From Planctomycetaceae bacterium (GTDB lineage Bacteria; Planctomycetota; Planctomycetia; Pirellulales; PALSA-1355): a DNA stretch of 26,368 bases. The stretch is taken from the NCBI GenBank assembly GCA_005773095.1, contig SXHT01000284.1, positions 1-26,368 on the forward strand, in the 5' to 3' direction. How positions within the stretch are numbered: the stretch's first letter is position 1; each line of letters starts with the position of its first letter. Positions 1 through 7,787 of the stretch are shown piece after piece. The notes under the pieces are model-generated. The model saw only the letters and a program-made list of their open reading frames with translations, had not been told where the DNA came from and ran no database searches. The position numbers and the translations under genes were made by a program.

Positions 1-15
1 ACGTCCGTCCGGTAG

Positions 16-198
16 TCATAAACGGGAAAGCCCATGGGATTGTTCCTCTCGATAAGCCCGAAATCCCCGCACCATCAGCCCGCGCTGGTTCTCCTTCTTC
101 GCCTGGGCCGCGCGCTGTTCCGCCTCCTCGCGCCGCGCCGCCGAAGTCGCGCTGATGGTCACATAATCGTCCGCCCGGCGGTACCTGTTGATGAACAC
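16..198 (-). CDS. doubtful small hypothetical protein
   Basis: A 60-residue reading frame from a GTG at 198 with AAAGG four bases upstream; the open frame extends further upstream to 372, but that part looks non-coding. The product is charged, with an Ala/Glu/Gln/Lys-rich stretch (about residues 16-38) that could be a short helix. I do not recognise it. Its stop at 16-18 overlaps another possible minus-strand start, ATG at 34-36 preceded by GAGAGG, which would begin MGFPVYDYRTDV and run out of the window on the left. If so, the two would be coupled. Either or both could be chance frames. Confidence 0.25.
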   Translation of the reverse strand: MFINRYRRADDYVTISATSAARREEAEQRAAQAKKENQRGLMVRGFRAYREEQSHGLSRL

Positions 199-462
199 CG
201 GCCTTTCTTGGCAACGGCTGGTCCTAGTCAGCCAAACGCGCTGCTGCTGTCTCCAGTGTTTCGAAGGAAACACCGCTGAATCGTCGATCGAATTCTCGTT
301 CCATCGCCTCATTACACTACCGCGAGGACTGCCACGACGACAATAGTTTCTGACAATCGAAGTCGATGCCAACGGTGAGGCAGATGGAGGGACATTCGCG
401 CATTATATCCGGCATAAAGGCTGGATTTCGCCAATGATTTTCCCTTTTGTTCGGCTCCCGAT

Positions 463-468
463 TATACT
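463..468 (+). promoter_or_regulatory. -10-like element for the HEAT-type gene
   Basis: TATACT differs from the sigma-70 -10 consensus at one base and lies about 38 bases before the ATG at 506. There is no good -35 match, only T-rich sequence around 438-450. If used, transcription would start near 475, downstream of the in-frame ATG at 434, which favours 506 as the start. Confidence 0.35.
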
Positions 469-505
469 AAGGGGGTTCTCGCCACGTTTGCCAACGGTCA
501 TTCCC

Positions 506-1708
506 ATGCGATGGTCTCTTGCTGCCAGCACTGTGTTTCTCCTCGCTGCGGTCGGCGCTCGGGCGGACATTTTCAACCTGCACGACGGTGGGCAAGTGCG
601 CGGGGAGCTGGTCAACAAAGATCAAGAGCCGCGGACGACTTATCACGTCAAGACGGCTACCGGTGGGCAGGTGCTGCTGACGGTCGATCAGGTGAAATCG
701 GTCGAACCGCAGACGGAGCTGCAGGAAGAGTATGATCGCGTTCGCTGGCAGTACGAAGACACCATCGACGACCAGTGGAAGTTGGCGGAGTGGTGCCGCG
801 AGAACAAATTGTTCAAAGAACGCAAGCAGCATCTGGAACAAGTCGTGGCGCTCGATCCGAACCATGAAGAGGCGAGGCATGGGCTCGGCTACAGCCAGGT
901 CGGCGGCAAGTGGGTGACCGAACGCGAGCACATGGAGGCGCAAGGGTATGTGCGCTACGGTGGCCGCTGGCGATTGTTGCAGGAAGTGGAGTTGATGGAG
1001 CGCGACAGGAAGAACGAGCTGGCCCAGAAGGATTGGATCAACAAGCTCAAGCGGTGGCGCGGTTGGCTCGATGACGATAAGGGGGCCCAGGCCCGCGAGA
1101 ACATCTTGTCAATCGACGATCCGTATGCGGTCAAGGCGCTGTCGATGGGACTGGCGGATGAACGCGTGCGGGAAGTCAAACTGATGTATGTCGAGGTGCT
1201 TGCGAACATTGGCACACCGAACGCGATGGACGTGATGGTCAACGCTTCGATCGGAAACGCCGACGAGGAAGTGCGGATTGTCTGCCTCGACAAGATCGTG
1301 AAGGCCGACTACAAGCCTGCCGCGGCCACGTATGTGCAGAAACTGAAGAGCCCGGATAATCTGATCGTGAATCGCGCGGGCGTGGCTCTGGGCGCGATGC
1401 GCGATCCTGCGACGGTGGGCCCGCTGATCGACGCGCTGGTAACGACGCACAAATTCAAGATTACGCCGGCGAATCCGGGGCAAATGAGCTCGACGTTCGG
1501 CACGGGGGGGCCGGGTGGCGGCAGCCCGGGTGGTTTTTCGTTCGGTCAGGCGAAGGAAAAGATCATTAAGAAGAACCTCACCAATCCGACGGTGCTGAGC
1601 GCCCTGGTGGGAATCACCGAAATGAATTTCAACTTCGATGTGGTGGCCTGGAAGAGCTGGTTCGCCGCCCAGAAGAAGCCGGCGACGCTCGATGCCCGGC
1701 GGGATTAA
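506..1708 (+). CDS. exported HEAT/TPR-like repeat protein
   Basis: A 400-residue protein of unknown function, probably acting outside the cytoplasm. The ATG at 506 is chosen over the in-frame ATG at 434 because it begins a clear signal peptide (MRWSLAASTVFLLAAVGARA) and lies after a -10-like box. After the signal comes a small beta-type region (IFNLHDGGQVRGEL), then a TPR-like helix pair (LEQVVALDPNHEEARHGLGY). Two related short motifs follow, GGKWVTEREHM and GGRWRLLQEVE. From about residue 205 to 315 the helices resemble HEAT repeats (DERVREVKLMYVEVLANIG, DEEVRIVCLDKI). A Gly-rich linker (GTGGPGGGSPGG) precedes the C-terminal part. This architecture is familiar from planctomycete exported proteins; partners are unknown. 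The gene is convergent with the next one, 30 bases away. Confidence 0.75.
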   Translation: MRWSLAASTVFLLAAVGARADIFNLHDGGQVRGELVNKDQEPRTTYHVKTATGGQVLLTVDQVKSVEPQTELQEEYDRVRWQYEDTIDDQWKLAEWCRENKLFKERKQHLEQVVALDPNHEEARHGLGYSQVGGKWVTEREHMEAQGYVRYGGRWRLLQEVELMERDRKNELAQKDWINKLKRWRGWLDDDKGAQARENILSIDDPYAVKALSMGLADERVREVKLMYVEVLANIGTPNAMDVMVNASIGNADEEVRIVCLDKIVKADYKPAAATYVQKLKSPDNLIVNRAGVALGAMRDPATVGPLIDALVTTHKFKITPANPGQMSSTFGTGGPGGGSPGGFSFGQAKEKIIKKNLTNPTVLSALVGITEMNFNFDVVAWKSWFAAQKKPATLDARRD

Positions 1709-1709
1709 A

Positions 1710-1726
1710 GATGAGGGATGCTCATC
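1710..1726. terminator. hairpin between convergent genes
   Basis: GATGAG-ggatg-CTCATC, a perfect 6-bp stem in the 30-base gap between the stops of two convergent genes. Read on the minus strand it is followed by TTTAAT, so it could act as a weak terminator for the membrane-protein gene and perhaps in both directions. The stem is short and no long U tract is present. Confidence 0.35.
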
Positions 1727-1738
1727 GCTGATCCGTTG

Positions 1739-3109
1739 CTAAGCGGCTCTCTCGACGCCCACCAGTGCCGGCCGTTTGCGGCCGAGCCAGCCCTCGCCGA
1801 GCACGGCCAGCGCCACGCGGTCTTCCAGGTTGGGGCGGAAGATCGTCAGCAGCATCAGGGGCAGGAACCAGGCCATGTAGAGGCCGCCGCCGTTGGCGTT
1901 CCAAAACTGCGCCGCCAGCATCACCGCGGCCGAGCAGCTCATCAGCGTGCCGAGATTTTTCTGCGCCGGCCAGAGAGCGAAGCTGCCGCACATGGCAATG
2001 AAAGCCGCGACTACCGGTATGCGATAGACGGGGTCGATGAAGTCGAAACTCCAGAAGCCTTCGCTGCCTTCGCCGGCCAGGGCGGGCCAGCTAAACATCT
2101 CGGTGAGCTGCGTCCAAAACATCGCGGCGTTTTCGGAGGTGAAAATCAGCGAGAGACTGAGCACGGCGATCGCCGCGAGCACGCCCGCCCCGAATCGCAG
2201 AAACCCCCGCTGCCAGTAAAACGACAGCCATAGCGGAAGCAGGAACAACGGATAGTAAATCGTGCCGATCGCCAGCCCCATGAAGACGCCTGCCGAGAAG
2301 GGCCGGCGATAGGCTTCCACCGCCCAGATCAGAAGCGCCGCCGGCAAAACGTGATCGACGCGGCCCGTTAGCTGTGCCGTGTACGGCATCAGCAGATACA
2401 ACAGCGCGGCGGCGATTCCTGTTCGGATATTGTCATAATGACGATAGCCGATGAGCACCATGCCCACGATGATCATCAGATGCGAGAGGATCGCCATGCT
2501 GCGGGCGGCGGCGATACCGGCCACGTCGGCGCCTTGACGGGGTTGCTGGTTCAGGTCCCGTGGAATGAAGACCTGTGTGGGAATCCGCGGCAGCCAGTAA
2601 AGCAGTGGGTAGCCGGGTCCGTGAGCCAACTTGGGCGCCGTGGTCTTGGCTGGGGGTTGGCCGTCGCCGGGTGGCGGGTTGCCTGGCTGCGCGAGTGGCT
2701 TGTTTTCGGCTGCTGCCAGATCCTCGCGCGTGACCTTGCTGTTGACGACGTTGGCCATCAGAAACACAAGCAGCGACACGCCGATAAACGTCATGCCGCC
2801 GACGGAAAGATTGGGCTCCAAGAGCGGCCGCCGGACCATCATAGGGTCGAGCAGCATGCGGACCAGAAAGACGGCCGTGATTGAAAACAGCCAGATGTAG
2901 CCCGCCTGCTCCAAGCCGACGCGGCCGGCTTCGACACCTTGATCAACAAGGATTAGCCCGGGCGCCAGCAGAATCAGCAGGATCAGATCGAGATTGCGAA
3001 TGCTCCAGAGTCGGCTGAATTTGAAGAACAGGCCGATGGTCAGTAGCGACGACACGTAGACCCACGTGATCGGCTGGATCCGGTGATATTCGAAGAGGAT
3101 ATCGCTCAT
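1739..3109 (-). CDS. polytopic membrane protein, possibly GT-C-like
   Basis: About 456 residues with many hydrophobic segments, for example WVYVSSLLTIGLFF, LDLILLILLAPGLILV and YIWLFSITAVFLVRMLL near the N-terminus and several more after residue 205. A hydrophilic Pro-rich loop lies near residues 130-185. The ATG at 3109 is preferred over the in-frame ATG at 3175 because the residues between them look non-coding and MSDILFEY leads directly to the first membrane segment. The alternating long helices and short loops, with the motif GRVDHVLPAALLIWAVEAYRR, recall multi-membrane GT-C or DUF2029-type glycosyltransferases. I see no diagnostic catalytic motif, so the function stays open. The gene stands alone. 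Confidence 0.7.
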   Translation of the reverse strand: MSDILFEYHRIQPITWVYVSSLLTIGLFFKFSRLWSIRNLDLILLILLAPGLILVDQGVEAGRVGLEQAGYIWLFSITAVFLVRMLLDPMMVRRPLLEPNLSVGGMTFIGVSLLVFLMANVVNSKVTREDLAAAENKPLAQPGNPPPGDGQPPAKTTAPKLAHGPGYPLLYWLPRIPTQVFIPRDLNQQPRQGADVAGIAAARSMAILSHLMIIVGMVLIGYRHYDNIRTGIAAALLYLLMPYTAQLTGRVDHVLPAALLIWAVEAYRRPFSAGVFMGLAIGTIYYPLFLLPLWLSFYWQRGFLRFGAGVLAAIAVLSLSLIFTSENAAMFWTQLTEMFSWPALAGEGSEGFWSFDFIDPVYRIPVVAAFIAMCGSFALWPAQKNLGTLMSCSAAVMLAAQFWNANGGGLYMAWFLPLMLLTIFRPNLEDRVALAVLGEGWLGRKRPALVGVERAA

Positions 3110-3194
3110 GGTTGCCTGGCGACGGACGAAGGACGGGGACCCAAGGACAGGCAGTCCTTGATTTTCATTCTGCATCCGCCGGACTTGGGCTTTG

Positions 3195-3224
3195 AGAATA
3201 CGTCATAGCGCGGCGAGCTGGCAA
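3195..3224 (-). promoter_or_regulatory. candidate sigma-70 promoter for the membrane-protein gene
   Basis: On the minus strand, TTGCCA (3219-3224) and TATTCT (3195-3200) are separated by 18 bases. This would place the transcription start near 3188, with a leader of about 80 bases before the ATG at 3109. The match is reasonable but unproven. Confidence 0.35.
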
Positions 3225-3360
3225 GCATGGGTCGGTTCGTCGGTACAGGCTGCACAGACGAAAAAGCTTTACATACCGCGATTTGCGGCAGAATGCCTGG
3301 GGAGTGAGTCGCCGCGGCCGGGCACCGCGTCACGCCAAAGTGGCCAGGGCGTTCGCCGCG

Positions 3361-4332
3361 CTACTCCAGCCGTAATCGGGCTTCGTCGGCCCAGGGGCTA
3401 TCGGGAGCGAGCTGCAGAAAAATTCGCCAATGGTCGAAGGCCCCGGCCGTTCGGCCCAGATCATCGAGTGTGCGGGCGAGGTGGTAATGGGCATCGGCGT
3501 AGTCGGCGTGGAACTCCAGCGCTCCTTCGAAGGCTGCCACCGCCAGTTCGCGCTCGCCGGTTTCGGCCAGCACGCAGCCCAGGTTGGCGCGGGCTTCGAC
3601 GTAATCCTCGTCGAGCTCGACGGCCATGTAGTAGCGCTCGCGGGCCGCAGACAGATCACCCAGCTGGTAGAGCAACTCGGCCAGCATGAAGCAGACCTCG
3701 GCGTTCGGCCCGCCAGCGGCCAGGGCGGCGCGGAGCATGTCCACGGCAGCCTCGAGTTGGCCTTCATCTTCCAGTTCACCCGCGGCAAGCACCATCTCCT
3801 GGGGATTGGTGTGGGCGAAGATTTCGCGGCGACGCTCATCGAGCGAAACCACGCTGCCCGCCGGGTTTGCGCGGTCGTCGGTGGCCTTGCCCGATTGACC
3901 TGCCGCAGAAAAGTCGAAACGCAACTGCCCGCTCGGCTCGACCAGTTCATCACCCTGCCGCACAAGCAGGTGCTTGCCTTCGATCACCAGCGAAAGCTGG
4001 GCAAGAGGTCGTTCGATATGTGGCACATAGCGCGCCAGCGCGGCCAGATGCCGCCTGATGTCCGCCGCGGAAGCACCTGCGGCGCGCAACTCGGCCAGTC
4101 GCCGGGCGGTGGCGACTTCCTGAAAATCGAAATACGGCAGCCGCCGCACTTCGCGCGTGGCGATCAGCCAACCGCGCTTGGTCCAACGACGCACAACCGC
4201 GGCCTTGACGCTGACCAGTTCCGCCAACATCGCCGGTGTGTAAAGCTGCACGAGCCCGGTCGCTGCATCCGAGAGAGGTTCCGCTGCCAGAGCCATGCAA
4301 GCCAGTTTGGCAGAGGACGCGTAAAGCGTCAA
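3361..4332 (-). CDS. MerR-type HTH and TPR fusion protein
   Basis: A 323-residue protein (or 311 from the internal ATG at 4296) joining a DNA-binding-like head to a TPR tail. Residues about 30-98 resemble a MerR-family winged helix: YTPAMLAELVSVKAAVVRRW is the recognition region, followed by the wing (RRLPYFDF) and a helix with LRAAGASAADIRRHL. A linker follows, then from about residue 175 to the end TPR-like pairs such as AEVCFMLAELLYQLGDLSAA, ARANLGCVLAETGERELAVA and ADAHYHLARTLDDLGRTAGA. The protein lacks the usual small-ligand domain of MerR regulators, so the TPRs may sense a protein partner. It lies downstream of, and on the same strand as, the YTV cell-wall gene and might regulate it. 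Other planctomycetes carry similar fusions; the targets are unknown. Confidence 0.8.
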   Translation of the reverse strand: MTLYASSAKLACMALAAEPLSDAATGLVQLYTPAMLAELVSVKAAVVRRWTKRGWLIATREVRRLPYFDFQEVATARRLAELRAAGASAADIRRHLAALARYVPHIERPLAQLSLVIEGKHLLVRQGDELVEPSGQLRFDFSAAGQSGKATDDRANPAGSVVSLDERRREIFAHTNPQEMVLAAGELEDEGQLEAAVDMLRAALAAGGPNAEVCFMLAELLYQLGDLSAARERYYMAVELDEDYVEARANLGCVLAETGERELAVAAFEGALEFHADYADAHYHLARTLDDLGRTAGAFDHWRIFLQLAPDSPWADEARLRLE

Positions 4333-4377
4333 ATGGAACAGACGCCCGCAAAAAACGGTCTGGAGTAAGCCAGCGGT

Positions 4378-5772
4378 TTACGGAGTGGATTCCGCCGAGT
4401 GGTCGGGTTCTTCGTCGACGGGGCCGGGGACGGCTTCATCGGGATTGAGCTGCGGTTGACGATCGGCGCCGGACGAGCCGCCGTTGCCCTGCGTGTTGCC
4501 GTCGCTCGTGGAGGCCCTCGGCCTGTCCGGTGTGGACAACGGCGAAGATTCGATGCGCGCTGCCGGGGCAGTTGGAGAGATGATCGTCGAACTCCCACCG
4601 CAGCAGTCGGGAGTCGCCGAACCACATGGGTCGATCGGCACCTTCACGCAGATCGTTCGCGGCGTGCGCAGCGTGTAATGAACCGGCACTTTATTGCAGA
4701 CCGTGCGCGGCACCTGCACCGTGTGCTCTTCGGCCACCATGCGGCAAACCTGCACGGGAACTTGTTCGACTTTTTCTTCGTACACCATGCGCTGCGTGGT
4801 GACCGGAATTTTCTTCACGTGCTCCTCTTCGACCATGCGGCAAACCTGCACGGGGACCTGCCGTTCGATGCGTTCCACGACTTGCCTGTAGGTGGTCACC
4901 GGCAGGCGGCGGACTTGCTCTTCCTGCACGATGCGGCAGGTTTGCACCGGCACCTTGCGGACCATTTCCTCATCGACATAGCGGACCGTCTGCACGGGCA
5001 CTTTTTGCACGACTTGACGTTGCACGTACTGCGTGACCGGCACTTGCTGAGCAACGATATTGGGCTGATAAACGCGCGCCACCGTGTAGGTTCCGGGACA
5101 TTGCTCCGCAACCCAGGCCAGGCCGCCTTTTTGCCACTGCGAGGCGCCGGTGTAGGGATCGGTCATGCAACCCCCCGGAACCCAACGCAGGCGATTGTGC
5201 ACTTTCCCGGGCTGATACATGGGCTGATCGACATAGCCGCCTTGATCGACGTATTGCGTTACGTGGGTGGTGACCGGCTCGTTCACCGTGTAGGACTGCT
5301 CGTGCTCCGCTGTTTCATAAACGGGTCGACGCACAACATACCGTTCCTCGCGCTCGGCTGTTTCGAAGACCTGCCGATTGACCGTATACCGTTCCTCGCG
5401 CTCAGAGGTCTCGCAGACTTCGCGCACCTGGTTGTAGCTGGCGTCCCGCATCTGAGTTTCCCAGACCGGACGTTGAACTCGATAGCGTTCTTCGCGCTCC
5501 GAGGTTTCGCACACCGGTCGAGCCACCGTGTAACGCCGCTCCCGCATCTCGGTTTCGTACACCGGCCGATAGCTGGTGACCTTGCGCTCGTCATAGACCG
5601 TTTCGGTTTCGAGGCGATACGCGGTCACCTGCCGCTCGTCGTACACGGTTTGATAATCGAGGCGATACTCCTGTCCGCAGCACGCCTGGGAGTATGCGGG
5701 AGCCGCCAAGACATTCCCAAGCGGAATACTGGCAAGCAGAGCGAACAAAGGGGGACGAGAAAAACAGGTCAT
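4378..5772 (-). CDS. secreted YTV-repeat cell-wall protein
   Basis: A 464-residue protein matching the planctomycete YTV family, known from cell-wall proteome work in Rhodopirellula. The ATG at 5772 begins a signal peptide (MTCFSRPPLFALLASIPLGN, cleavage near residue 23). In-frame ATGs at 5802 and 5841 are possible, but the latter would place a 19-bp palindrome inside the coding region. Residues about 37-167 hold 16-residue repeats of the type RPVYETEMRERRYTVA. A linker containing C202 and C225 separates them from a second 16-residue array (about 244-355) of the type VPVQVCRMVEEEHVKK. A Cys-rich end (DPCGSATPDCCGG) and a disordered Ser/Pro/Asp tail follow. The regular beta-prone, charged, Cys-bearing units fit a cross-linked surface-layer role. 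The gene is probably monocistronic or followed by the MerR-TPR gene 45 bases away. Confidence 0.88.
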   Translation of the reverse strand: MTCFSRPPLFALLASIPLGNVLAAPAYSQACCGQEYRLDYQTVYDERQVTAYRLETETVYDERKVTSYRPVYETEMRERRYTVARPVCETSEREERYRVQRPVWETQMRDASYNQVREVCETSEREERYTVNRQVFETAEREERYVVRRPVYETAEHEQSYTVNEPVTTHVTQYVDQGGYVDQPMYQPGKVHNRLRWVPGGCMTDPYTGASQWQKGGLAWVAEQCPGTYTVARVYQPNIVAQQVPVTQYVQRQVVQKVPVQTVRYVDEEMVRKVPVQTCRIVQEEQVRRLPVTTYRQVVERIERQVPVQVCRMVEEEHVKKIPVTTQRMVYEEKVEQVPVQVCRMVAEEHTVQVPRTVCNKVPVHYTLRTPRTICVKVPIDPCGSATPDCCGGSSTIISPTAPAARIESSPLSTPDRPRASTSDGNTQGNGGSSGADRQPQLNPDEAVPGPVDEEPDHSAESTP

Positions 5773-5816
5773 GACCGAACTCACTTGTCCGAAAGGATCC
5801 ATGGCAAGAGAAAGAC

Positions 5817-5835
5817 TTGCGCAATAATTGTGCAA
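5817..5835. promoter_or_regulatory. 19-bp palindrome upstream of the YTV gene
   Basis: TTGCGCAAT-A-ATTGTGCAA, an inverted repeat of nine bases with one mismatch, centred 54 bases before the ATG at 5772. It could be an operator or a leader hairpin. The regulator is unknown; the neighbouring MerR-type protein is one candidate by position only. Confidence 0.35.
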
Positions 5836-5889
5836 GCTCACCTACTAATTTGCCGCATTCCAACGAGCGATGCAAACAGATTAAACCAT

Positions 5890-5909
5890 GATGTAAGCGT
5901 TATTACATC
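5890..5909. promoter_or_regulatory. inverted repeat upstream of the YTV gene
   Basis: GATGTAA-gcgtta-TTACATC, a perfect 7-bp inverted repeat with a 6-base spacer. It lies between the yqeG-type stop and the YTV start, in the more AT-rich part of this gap. It is a candidate regulator-binding site. Confidence 0.35.
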
Positions 5910-5953
5910 GGCAACTCGTTGCGCCATCAGCAGTTGCGTGCCAGAAAAAATAT

Positions 5954-6739
5954 TCAAGAAGCGTCGCGGGATGGCCGAGATGCAAAAAAGAAACATTCGC
6001 GCAACCGGTTCCGGTATTTGGGTTTACGGCACGAGCTTGCCTGACCGTCAAGGTTCAACTCCCGCTTGCGGCCGAGTTGCCGTTGGCGGGCCGGGGAGTG
6101 GCTGATTTTCCCGGCGAGTTGGCCAGAGGTGCATCGTACGGTTGGCTGGTTGTCCAACGCGGTTCCCTGGAAAATGCGCCCTGTCCCCCTCTCTTGGCCC
6201 GTGAACGGTAACGCGGTTGAAAGGCCTGCTGCCGGGAGATGTCCTGACCGTTGAAGCGCATGGCCAAGCACGAGCCGTTCGAGCGGTCGCTTGAAGCGGG
6301 TGTAGAACGGTTCTTCGGGACTAAGCGGTCGCACGTACGCGGTGATGGTGCCCACCAGTCGGCCGCAAAGCACGTCGGTAAAGAGCTGATCGCCGACGAT
6401 CAGCGTTTGCGCCGGCGTTAACCCCATTTCCTTGATTGCCCGACGGCACAGGAATGGCAACGGCTTGCACGCGCCGGCGAAAACCCGCACGCCGACGGAA
6501 GCGGCTAAGGGCGCGATTCGCGTGGCCAGACCGTTGGAGAAAAATGCCAGCTTGAATTCCGCCTCGCGCAGCTCGGCGATCCATGCGGCCACGGCCGGCA
6601 GGATTTCTGTGCCGTAGTGCGGTTTGAGCGCGCCATCCACATCCAGCAATAGCCCTCGCACGCCAAGTGACACGAGGCGTGGGCGATCGAACTCGGTGAC
6701 ACAATCGACGATGAAATCGGGATGGAGGAAGCGAAACAT
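5954..6739 (-). CDS. YqeG-type HAD phosphatase with repeat-derived tail
   Basis: Residues 1 to about 165 match the YqeG family of HAD-IIIA phosphatases, some of which dephosphorylate phosphatidylglycerophosphate. HAD motifs are visible: LLDVDGAL (D33, D35), FFSNG (S68), a Lys in ACKPLPFL (K92) and VGDQLFTDV (D117, D122). The residue usually Thr or Val after the second Asp is Ala here. The typical family length is about 170 residues, but this frame runs to 261. Residues about 176-222 are encoded by a copy of dispersed repeat A (6076-6212), and the rest is Arg-rich sequence with no recognisable domain. The repeat probably inserted at the 3' end and replaced the native stop. The start lies one base after the stop of the DUF6807 gene, so the two are likely cotranscribed. 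Confidence 0.8.
   Translation of the reverse strand: MFRFLHPDFIVDCVTEFDRPRLVSLGVRGLLLDVDGALKPHYGTEILPAVAAWIAELREAEFKLAFFSNGLATRIAPLAASVGVRVFAGACKPLPFLCRRAIKEMGLTPAQTLIVGDQLFTDVLCGRLVGTITAYVRPLSPEEPFYTRFKRPLERLVLGHALQRSGHLPAAGLSTALPFTGQERGTGRIFQGTALDNQPTVRCTSGQLAGKISHSPARQRQLGRKRELNLDGQASSCRKPKYRNRLRECFFFASRPSRDAS
6076..6212. repeat. repeat A, copy 1
   Basis: About 137 bp with imperfect terminal inverted repeats: GTTGCCGTTGGCGGGCC on the left, GGCCCGTGAACGGTAAC on the right. Inner arms TGATTTTCCCGGCGA and TTCCCTGGAAAATG are also inverted relative to each other. It shares long stretches with 20662-20813 and 22507-22650. This copy lies inside the 3' end of the yqeG-type reading frame. Confidence 0.85.
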
Positions 6740-6740
6740 G

Positions 6741-7667
6741 TTACTTCGCGAACTCCTCGTAGCGCTGCGCGATCCCAGCTTCCTGTTCGTCCCCCGGATG
6801 CACGATCACTTGATATTTGAACGTGATGGACCCGCCTGGGGGGACGGTGATTGCCGCAGGGACTTGCGCGGGGTCGAATGCCTTGCGCGTGAAGGGGTTG
6901 GCGGCGAATAAGCCATAGGGCCGCACGTGCCAGCGTACGGGATGGCTGGGATTCGACGGGTGATCGAGGATGGCCACGCCGAACACCTCTCCATCGACGG
7001 TTCCGTGGTAATCGACCCAGTTAGCCGGCCGTCCCCAGGCATTTTCGTTGGTGGCGCCTTCGCTGGTGATGATCTGGCCTCCCTGCCTGGAATCGACGCG
7101 GATCGTGTCGGCCACGCGCAAACCAAAACTCCCCTCCTTGTTGTCACCGAATTTCAGCTCACCATCGCTGGCGTTCAGCTTAAGCGTGGCGTCGATGGTG
7201 CGTGACTTGTCATCGCCCGAGAATTGAAACGTTTGCTCTTCGCTGCAGACTCGTTTGCCGTCGGGCGCGAGCCAATCATTGCGAGCGACGATCATCCCCG
7301 TATCGCCACCTTCAAGTCGTGTGAACTCACGGTGCCGGATTTCGCCGCTGCCCTGCTCCTCACTCCAGAACATGACGCCGTTGACTTCACCGTGCGTGAA
7401 CCAAAGACCGCGCTGGTGACGGTGATCGTTCGTTTCCCCCGGTTGCGGTTCGATAGGATAACCGCGCGTGACACGCTTGCCGCCGGGTGCGACAATCGGC
7501 CAAAGCACGGGCTTATTGCCCGACCTGGTTCGGTATTCGGTAAACAACTGACCGTCGACTTTCACGGCGGCGCCATTTTCTGTTTTTTCAACGGTGACCG
7601 CGGCGCTGGCAGGAGTTGCCAGGAGAAGGCAGGACGCGGCCAGGGCGATCGAGTGAGCGGCAGGCAT
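6741..7667 (-). CDS. exported PmoA-like DUF6807 protein
   Basis: A 308-residue protein of the DUF6807 family, often labelled PmoA; its enzymatic role is not established. A signal peptide is clear (MPAAHSIALAASCLLLATPA, cleavage near residue 22). The family-typical motif DHRHQRGLWFTHGEVNG begins at D81, and its His residues could bind a metal or carbohydrate. Other visible segments are VADTIRVDSRQGG and NWVDYHGTVDGEVFGVAILD, consistent with a beta-sandwich fold. The ATG at 7667 has GGAG seven bases upstream. In planctomycetes such proteins often sit near sugar-degradation genes, but no such genes are present here; the next gene in the operon is the YqeG-type phosphatase. Confidence 0.85.
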   Translation of the reverse strand: MPAAHSIALAASCLLLATPASAAVTVEKTENGAAVKVDGQLFTEYRTRSGNKPVLWPIVAPGGKRVTRGYPIEPQPGETNDHRHQRGLWFTHGEVNGVMFWSEEQGSGEIRHREFTRLEGGDTGMIVARNDWLAPDGKRVCSEEQTFQFSGDDKSRTIDATLKLNASDGELKFGDNKEGSFGLRVADTIRVDSRQGGQIITSEGATNENAWGRPANWVDYHGTVDGEVFGVAILDHPSNPSHPVRWHVRPYGLFAANPFTRKAFDPAQVPAAITVPPGGSITFKYQVIVHPGDEQEAGIAQRYEEFAK

Positions 7668-7702
7668 GGGAAGGCTCCGGGTGGGAAGAAGGCGATGGGT
7701 TG

Positions 7703-7731
7703 ATTAGAAATGGAAAATTCACCGCAAGCAA
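7703..7731 (-). promoter_or_regulatory. candidate sigma-70 promoter for the DUF6807 gene
   Basis: On the minus strand TTGCTT (7726-7731) and TCTAAT (7703-7708) are 17 bases apart. The -10 matches the consensus at five of six bases and the -35 at three. Transcription would begin near 7696, about 30 bases before the ATG at 7667. Confidence 0.35.
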
Positions 7732-7754
7732 GTTTAAAATGCATGGTAAACTTG
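7729..7754. promoter_or_regulatory. inverted repeat in a divergent promoter region
   Basis: CAAGTTTA-(10 bases)-TAAACTTG, a perfect 8-bp inverted repeat in the 120-bp gap between the divergent DUF6807 and HlyD-type genes. Its two arms are about 10-17 bases from centre to edge, a spacing suited to a dimeric regulator. It overlaps the putative minus-strand -35 element. Confidence 0.35.
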
Positions 7755-7787
7755 GCTAATTGAAGCAACTTTAGGGAGTTTCCTGCC

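Noticed and set aside
4720..5600. Regular 48-bp DNA periodicity considered as a CRISPR or tandem satellite
   Set aside because: The period is that of 16 codons in an open frame, with divergent units and no constant repeat/unique spacer pattern.
4399..6105. 568-codon plus-strand open frame
   Set aside because: It is antisense to the YTV gene. Its His/Leu-rich product is what the repeated codons of that gene give on the other strand, with no domain seen.
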